Source of the DNA: Paenibacillus beijingensis
Lineage (GTDB): Bacteria; Bacillota; Bacilli; Paenibacillales; Paenibacillaceae
Reading direction: 5' to 3'
NCBI RefSeq assembly: GCF_000961095.1
Contig: NZ_CP011058.1
Coordinates: 2,137,001-2,201,000, forward strand
DNA length: 64,000 bases
In this document: in pieces, positions 60,142-64,000 of the stretch
Layout: every line of letters starts with the position of its first letter
Position numbering within the stretch: the stretch's first letter is position 1
Translations under genes and position numbers: made by a program
Notes under the pieces: generated by a model
The model's database searches: none
Told to the model about the DNA's origin: nothing
What the model saw: only the letters and a program-made list of their open reading frames with translations

Positions 60142-60513
60142 GGGCCCGAGTATTAACAGCGCCCTCATCTTATGAGGCCACGTCTCTTCAGGTAATCTTC
60201 AATCCTGTAGTTCATTTCCGCAGCCCTTTTATGGAGAGTTGAAAAAATGTTCGTCACTCGTCCAAGAACTCCAGATACCTTTATGATTACATGTTTGTAC
60301 CTCCTATGGTAAAATAAAACTGAACGCACCTTACTTTTTTCTTCGATAAAGGAGAGATGTTGTATGAAAATGGCTGGAATTGTTTCGAATCGCAGCGTCG
60401 TTGAGGTCACGGAGATCCTCCTTTCAAACTAAGCGGCTGCCAGGCGCAGGAATAGCGGGGATACTTCCGTGATCGTTCATGTGAAATGATCGAACATACG
60501 GGAGGAATCCGAA
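60142..60513. other. 372-bp stretch without a confident gene
   Basis: The stretch contains a 22-codon frame at 60364-60432 with a fine ribosome-binding site (AAAGGAGAGATGTTGT) ending in VTEILLSN, and an 82-codon antisense frame (60165-60410) that ends in a plausible helical tail (RAAEMNYRIEDYLKRRG). Neither is recognisable. They may be remnants. Confidence 0.4.
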
Positions 60514-61581
60514 TTGAAATTAGAAAACTTAGGTTGGAGTTCTTTTTTTCAGGAGCATTTTGCGGCATACGCCGAACAAGGATATATCGCGGGCAGAATT
60601 GCCTTGGAGCATAAACATCTTTACCGGATCTTCACGGAACACGGAGAGCTGCTTGGGGAAGTGACGGGCAAGCTGCGCTATACGGCGACAGGTCGTGAGG
60701 ACTATCCGGCAGTGGGCGATTGGGTCGTTATTCAACCCCGGATGGAGGAAAAGAAAGCGGCCATCCATGCCATCCTTCCGCGCAAAAGCAAATTTTCCCG
60801 CAAAGCGGCAGGTTCTGTGCCGGAAGAACAGATCGTTGCCGCCAACGTGGACACGGTTTTTCTGGTCAACGCCTTAAACAACGATTTTAACGTGCGGCGA
60901 ATCGAGCGTTATTTGATTTTGGCTTGGGAAAGCGGAGCTACCCCGGTAATCATCCTGAGCAAAGCGGATCTCTGCCAAGATGTTGAGCAAAAGCTGGCAG
61001 AAGTGGAGTCCGTTGCATTCGGCGTCCCCATCCACGTGATCAGCTCCGAGCGGCGGGAAGGCTTTGACCCGATCCTCGCCTATCTCGCCAATGGAACCAC
61101 GATTGCCCTGCTCGGATCGTCCGGTGTCGGAAAATCGACGCTGATCAACCGTTTGGCGGGCGATCAGAAGCAGCGTGTTAACGAGGTCCGTCAAGGCGAC
61201 GACCGGGGGAAGCATACGACGACGCACCGCGAGCTGGTTCTGCTTCCGCAAGGCGGGATCATTATTGACACGCCCGGAATGCGGGAGCTGCACATGTGGG
61301 AGGCGGACGAAGGCTTCCGCGACGCGTTTGAAGACATCGAGGAGCTGGCGGCCGCCTGCCATTACCGGGATTGCCGGCATCAGAAGGAACCCGGCTGCGC
61401 GGTCCAGCAGGCACTGCGCGATGGCACGCTGGATGCCGGCCGCTACCGGAACTACCAGAAGCTGCAGCGAGAGCTTGCTTTCCAGGCCCGCAAAGACGAC
61501 GCCAGCCTGCAGCTGGCGGAGAAGCAGAAGTGGAAGAAGATCCAAATGGAAGCCAAGCAGCGGGTTCATAAGAAGAGATAA
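60514..61581 (+). CDS. rsgA: Ribosome small-subunit-dependent GTPase A (RsgA family)
   Basis: The 355-residue circularly permuted GTPase has an N-terminal OB fold, a G4-like ILSKADL at about 147-153 (Ser in place of the usual Asn), Walker A GSSGVGKST at 201-209, G3 DTPGMREL at 252-259, and the C-terminal zinc knuckle C282-x4-C287-x-H289-x5-C295. RsgA releases from the 30S subunit after maturation. TTG start at 60514 after CGGGAGGAATCC. The canonical copy in Firmicutes is near prpC-prkC-rpe and about 300 residues long; this longer copy with no ribosome neighbours is probably a second paralogue, possibly with a stress role. Confidence 0.93.
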   Translation: MKLENLGWSSFFQEHFAAYAEQGYIAGRIALEHKHLYRIFTEHGELLGEVTGKLRYTATGREDYPAVGDWVVIQPRMEEKKAAIHAILPRKSKFSRKAAGSVPEEQIVAANVDTVFLVNALNNDFNVRRIERYLILAWESGATPVIILSKADLCQDVEQKLAEVESVAFGVPIHVISSERREGFDPILAYLANGTTIALLGSSGVGKSTLINRLAGDQKQRVNEVRQGDDRGKHTTTHRELVLLPQGGIIIDTPGMRELHMWEADEGFRDAFEDIEELAAACHYRDCRHQKEPGCAVQQALRDGTLDAGRYRNYQKLQRELAFQARKDDASLQLAEKQKWKKIQMEAKQRVHKKR

Positions 61582-61639
61582 TTGGAACAAGAGACAAGTG
61601 ACAAGGAACATCAGGGATCCGGGATCAGCCATCGCGTAT

Positions 61640-61978
61640 TTATATCTTTTTGACGAACTCCGACTTTAATTTCATTGCTCCAAACCCGTCAATTTTGCAA
61701 TCAATATCATGGTCACCATCAATCAAACGAATATTTTTTACTTTTGTGCCTATTTTTACGACCAATGAAGTCCCTTTTACTTTAAGGTCTTTGATTACAG
61801 TGACAGAGTCGCCGTCGGTTAAGACATTCCCGTTTGCATCTTTAATTATTTTTATATCTTCACTTTCGGTTTCCGATTCCAAGCTCCATTCATGCGCACA
61901 TTCTGGGCAAACAAAAAGACGCCCATCTTCGTAAGTGTATTCGGAATTACATTTTGGGCAATTTGGCAAATTAGACAT
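61640..61978 (-). CDS. Zinc-ribbon protein YjdM/PhnA family
   Basis: The 112-residue protein begins with a zinc ribbon CPKCNSEYTYEDGRLFVCPEC (C-x2-C, 15 residues, C-x2-C, read as two CxxC pairs), followed by an SH3-like PhnA domain with DANGNVLTDGDSVTVIKDL, KGTSLVVKIGTKVKNIRL and GAMKLKSEFVKK. Despite the name PhnA, no phosphonate activity is shown by sequence. It is monocistronic. No ribosome-binding site issue. Confidence 0.93.
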   Translation of the reverse strand: MSNLPNCPKCNSEYTYEDGRLFVCPECAHEWSLESETESEDIKIIKDANGNVLTDGDSVTVIKDLKVKGTSLVVKIGTKVKNIRLIDGDHDIDCKIDGFGAMKLKSEFVKKI

Positions 61979-62075
61979 CGTTTCATTTTCTCCATTCGTT
62001 ATTTTGTTCCTAACTATACTTTAGACCAATCTAATTGGCAAATCATCTTCCAGATATCATCGTAAAGGCGAAAAT

Positions 62076-62106
62076 AAAGGACACCTGCACATAAGGTGTC
62101 CTTTAT
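62076..62106. terminator. Strong hairpin, 12-bp perfect stem
   Basis: TAAAGGACACCT and AGGTGTCCTTTA pair fully around GCACATA, 91 bp after the cupin stop on the minus strand. It lacks a strong T-run but is placed as a terminator. The rest of 61979-62197 shows nothing. Confidence 0.55.
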
Positions 62107-62197
62107 GACCTCTTCACTTGTTAACAGGTTCTTGTATTTCTCTCATTCCCAGCGGAATCGTCGGCATGCTCGGCATGACAAAAATTAATTCCTCTTA

Positions 62198-62527
62198 TTA
62201 GTCTACGATAAATAATTTTGCTCCAGTGTTCGTATAAGACCGGTGTGGATTGGCATCATCTGCCACCTGATAACTGACTCCTGGCGTGAGTTTAAATTCT
62301 CTTCCATCTGAAAGTTCGGTATACAATTCTCCTTCCAGTACTAACAAAACGTGACCTCTGTTACACCAATGGTCTGCAATATAACCAGGAGTATATTCTA
62401 CCATTCGCACTCTGATGTTCCCCATCTCAAATGTCCGCCAATACGCATGTCCTTCAATTCCTGGATGTTGAGTAGCGCTTATTTCACTCCAGTCAATTGT
62501 ACAAAATGGAACATCTGCGATCTTCAT
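62198..62527 (-). CDS. DHCW-motif cupin protein
   Basis: The 109-residue single-cupin protein has the variant motif ADHWCNRGHVLLVLEGELYTEL, where the D-H-W-C / H pair corresponds to the DHCW cupin group (the order here is DHWC), and a second motif GVSYQVADDANPHRSYT. One cupin fold with a possible metal site (His, Cys, His). Function not known. ATG at 62527. Single gene. Confidence 0.85.
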   Translation of the reverse strand: MKIADVPFCTIDWSEISATQHPGIEGHAYWRTFEMGNIRVRMVEYTPGYIADHWCNRGHVLLVLEGELYTELSDGREFKLTPGVSYQVADDANPHRSYTNTGAKLFIVD

Positions 62528-62792
62528 AATAGTATGGTCCCCCTTATTTACAAATGCCAGTATTTACAAATAATAACACATCCATTTGAAATATAATATC
62601 CCTGGTTATTTCTAATATTTTTGATGCAGTGAGTTCATCTTATATTCTTCCATAGTCTTCGCATGCTGACAAATGCTTGGTTTGAATCGCACATACCGTT
62701 ACAATAATAATTACCGAGTACTTCCATAATCCGAATTCTTATGATCGTGGAAGGCAAGTACTCTACCTCTCTTCACTTAAGGAGTGCATGGT

Positions 62793-64000
62793 ATGGTCAA
62801 TTCCCTTACGGTTCGAGATATTCTTGAGCGTTCCTATTTTCAAGGATCCACCGTATATGCCAGCGAAAAAGCGCTAAATCGTACGGTCGAGTGGGTCCAT
62901 ATATTGGAGGTCACTCATGTCGGACATTTGCTGAATGGAAATGAGTTAATCTTAACGACAGGACTGATCTGGAAAGACAACGAGGAATTAAGCATCTCCT
63001 TTTTACAACAAATTATGGATAGCAGAGCTGCCGGTTTATGCATCGAGCTTGGAAGAGTTGTTTCTCAAATCCCCGAACCGATGATCCAACTTGCCGTTCA
63101 ATCCGAATTCCCCTTAGTTCTCATTCATCACAGTATCCGGTACATTGATATTACACACGATATTCACAGCTGGATTATTAATCAGCAACGGAAGAAAGTT
63201 ACGGAGCTAGAGGAATTGTCCATGCGTTTCAATGAGCTGCTTTTGACAGCCAGCGGTCTATCCCCTTTGCTTCACCTCTATCACCAAGCAACCCATAAGC
63301 CGATTGCTTATGTTCCGCTGGAAGGCAAACCGCTGTTTCTCCCTGCCATCTCCAATCGCGAGCAGCAAACCATCATTCAGAATATTTCTGCGGAAAAAGA
63401 ACAAAGCCACCGGCTCGTATCCAAATCCATCGTTGTTCTTCAACATTGTTTAGGGGAACTGCTCAGTTGGTCGGAAGAACCCCTCGATCCCTTTGACCTT
63501 CTTGCGCTGGACCGGTGTGCCACAGCAGTCGCACAGGAACTCATGCGGACGTTCTATTGGGAAGAGAAGCGCATGTACAAACAGAATCAATGGGTTCACG
63601 ATTGGCTGAATGGTCACTACGAGGAAAGAGAAATTAAACCATACATACTGTCTTTAAAACCAACCTACTCATCCGGACTTCATTCGGTCATCGTTATTGA
63701 ACCGAACCGGGACCTGCTCCATTCCCCCGAATTCGAAAGGGTGTATATTCAAAAAAACATGATGGCTCGCACTATTTTTGAGCAGGAAGGATTTTATTTA
63801 ATACCGACCCTTCTAAACCAGCAAATGGTCTATATTCTACTTGATTTGCAGAAGCGCAAAGAGACCCATTCCGCTTTGGTCAGAGCCCTCTCCCGATTGA
63901 AGGAAGCGGATCATCAATACCTTCCTCTCTTTTCGCAGCTTCTCGGTGTAGGGCGCCCCTTTTACGAGCTCTCCTCGGTAAAGAAAAGCCTGAAGTCCGC
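62793..64000 (+). CDS. PucR-family transcriptional regulator (partial, runs off the window)
   Basis: The frame is open from ATG 62793 (AAGGAG eight bases upstream) to the window end, giving 402 codons so far. The N-terminus is the PucR domain: LTVRDILERSYFQGSTVYAS, LNRTVEWVHILEV, then LLNGNELILTTGLIWKDNEE. A GGDEF-like/CdaR middle region follows at about 300-400. The C-terminal HTH_30 domain must lie beyond the edge. PucR proteins regulate purine or amino acid catabolism, usually as activators of the adjacent operon. The 265 bp before it hold no gene. Confidence 0.93.
   Translation, partial: MVNSLTVRDILERSYFQGSTVYASEKALNRTVEWVHILEVTHVGHLLNGNELILTTGLIWKDNEELSISFLQQIMDSRAAGLCIELGRVVSQIPEPMIQLAVQSEFPLVLIHHSIRYIDITHDIHSWIINQQRKKVTELEELSMRFNELLLTASGLSPLLHLYHQATHKPIAYVPLEGKPLFLPAISNREQQTIIQNISAEKEQSHRLVSKSIVVLQHCLGELLSWSEEPLDPFDLLALDRCATAVAQELMRTFYWEEKRMYKQNQWVHDWLNGHYEEREIKPYILSLKPTYSSGLHSVIVIEPNRDLLHSPEFERVYIQKNMMARTIFEQEGFYLIPTLLNQQMVYILLDLQKRKETHSALVRALSRLKEADHQYLPLFSQLLGVGRPFYELSSVKKSLKS

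Noticed and set aside
60165..60410. 82-codon minus-strand frame with a helical-looking end
   Set aside because: No homologous motif or ribosome-binding site I can identify, and the first half is unlike protein; mentioned only as a possible remnant.
1..64000. CRISPR arrays, rRNA, tRNA, intact transposases or prophage genes
   Set aside because: I looked for regularly spaced repeats, tRNA cloverleaf T-arm sequences, DDE/HNH/integrase motifs and phage structural genes and found none.

Overview
The window looks like chromosome of an endospore-former of the Paenibacillaceae (Paenibacillus or Cohnella type). I base this on moderate GC content, strong AGGAGG ribosome-binding sites with frequent GTG/TTG starts, LacI/CcpA-like AAACGTTT operators, Firmicute-type Fur boxes, many solute-binding lipoproteins, and families common there (ABATE/CGNR, BtrH_N, DUF2277, HD-GYP). 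I see no rRNA, tRNA, CRISPR array, phage or intact transposase. It is accessory metabolic chromosome: roughly sixty genes, mostly transporter and catabolic operons, each with its own regulator.

Layout. 1-12.1 kb: the tail of an Asp/Glu-racemase-like gene, a LysR regulator, and a ten-gene operon with an amidase, a complete oligopeptide-type ABC importer, a hydantoinase/allantoinase-like amidohydrolase, a DapA-like lyase/aldolase, an SDR and a VOC protein. This reads as an uptake-and-degradation pathway for an unidentified amide or cyclic amide. 12.2-13.4 kb: HxlR regulator divergent from a DJ-1/PfpI protein. 13.4-20.8 kb: a LacI-controlled sugar ABC operon with a nitrilase-family amidase and a glycosidase broken by a one-base frameshift. 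21-23.4 kb: M20 amidohydrolase and an EamA exporter. 23.5-29.1 kb: a complete LIV-type ABC importer preceded by a strong promoter, a tandem glycine riboswitch and an intrinsic terminator. 29.3-32.5 kb: a GPH sugar symporter, a degenerate HPr-like protein, and a divergent LacI regulator.

32.5-41.4 kb: PadR, TSUP permease, phosphoribosyltransferase, a probable 57-residue protein, an MBL hydrolase, a CGNR zinc-finger regulator, aldo/keto reductase, a Fur-boxed ferredoxin-NADP reductase, and a MerR-MFS-SDR cluster. 41.4-44.5 kb is a zone of gene decay: two scars of a PfkB-family sugar kinase, a beheaded sugar permease and a GntR regulator with an amber codon. 44.7-46.1 kb: an ECF sigma factor fused to a VOC domain, followed by a separate paralogue of that VOC domain.

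46.2-64 kb: two TetR-controlled divergent pairs with clear palindromic operators, a 185-bp MITE-like element, an HD-GYP phosphodiesterase, a BtrH-domain protein, DUF1801, lactate permease with lactate dehydrogenase, DUF2277, an AraC-controlled and Fur-boxed siderophore importer without its own ATPase, an RsgA GTPase, YjdM, a DHCW-motif cupin, and a PucR-type regulator that runs off the end.

Best candidates for something undescribed: the ECF sigma-VOC pair, the glycine riboswitch over a LIV-type importer, the 1-12 kb amide-degradation operon, and the GPH symporter with the altered HPr.
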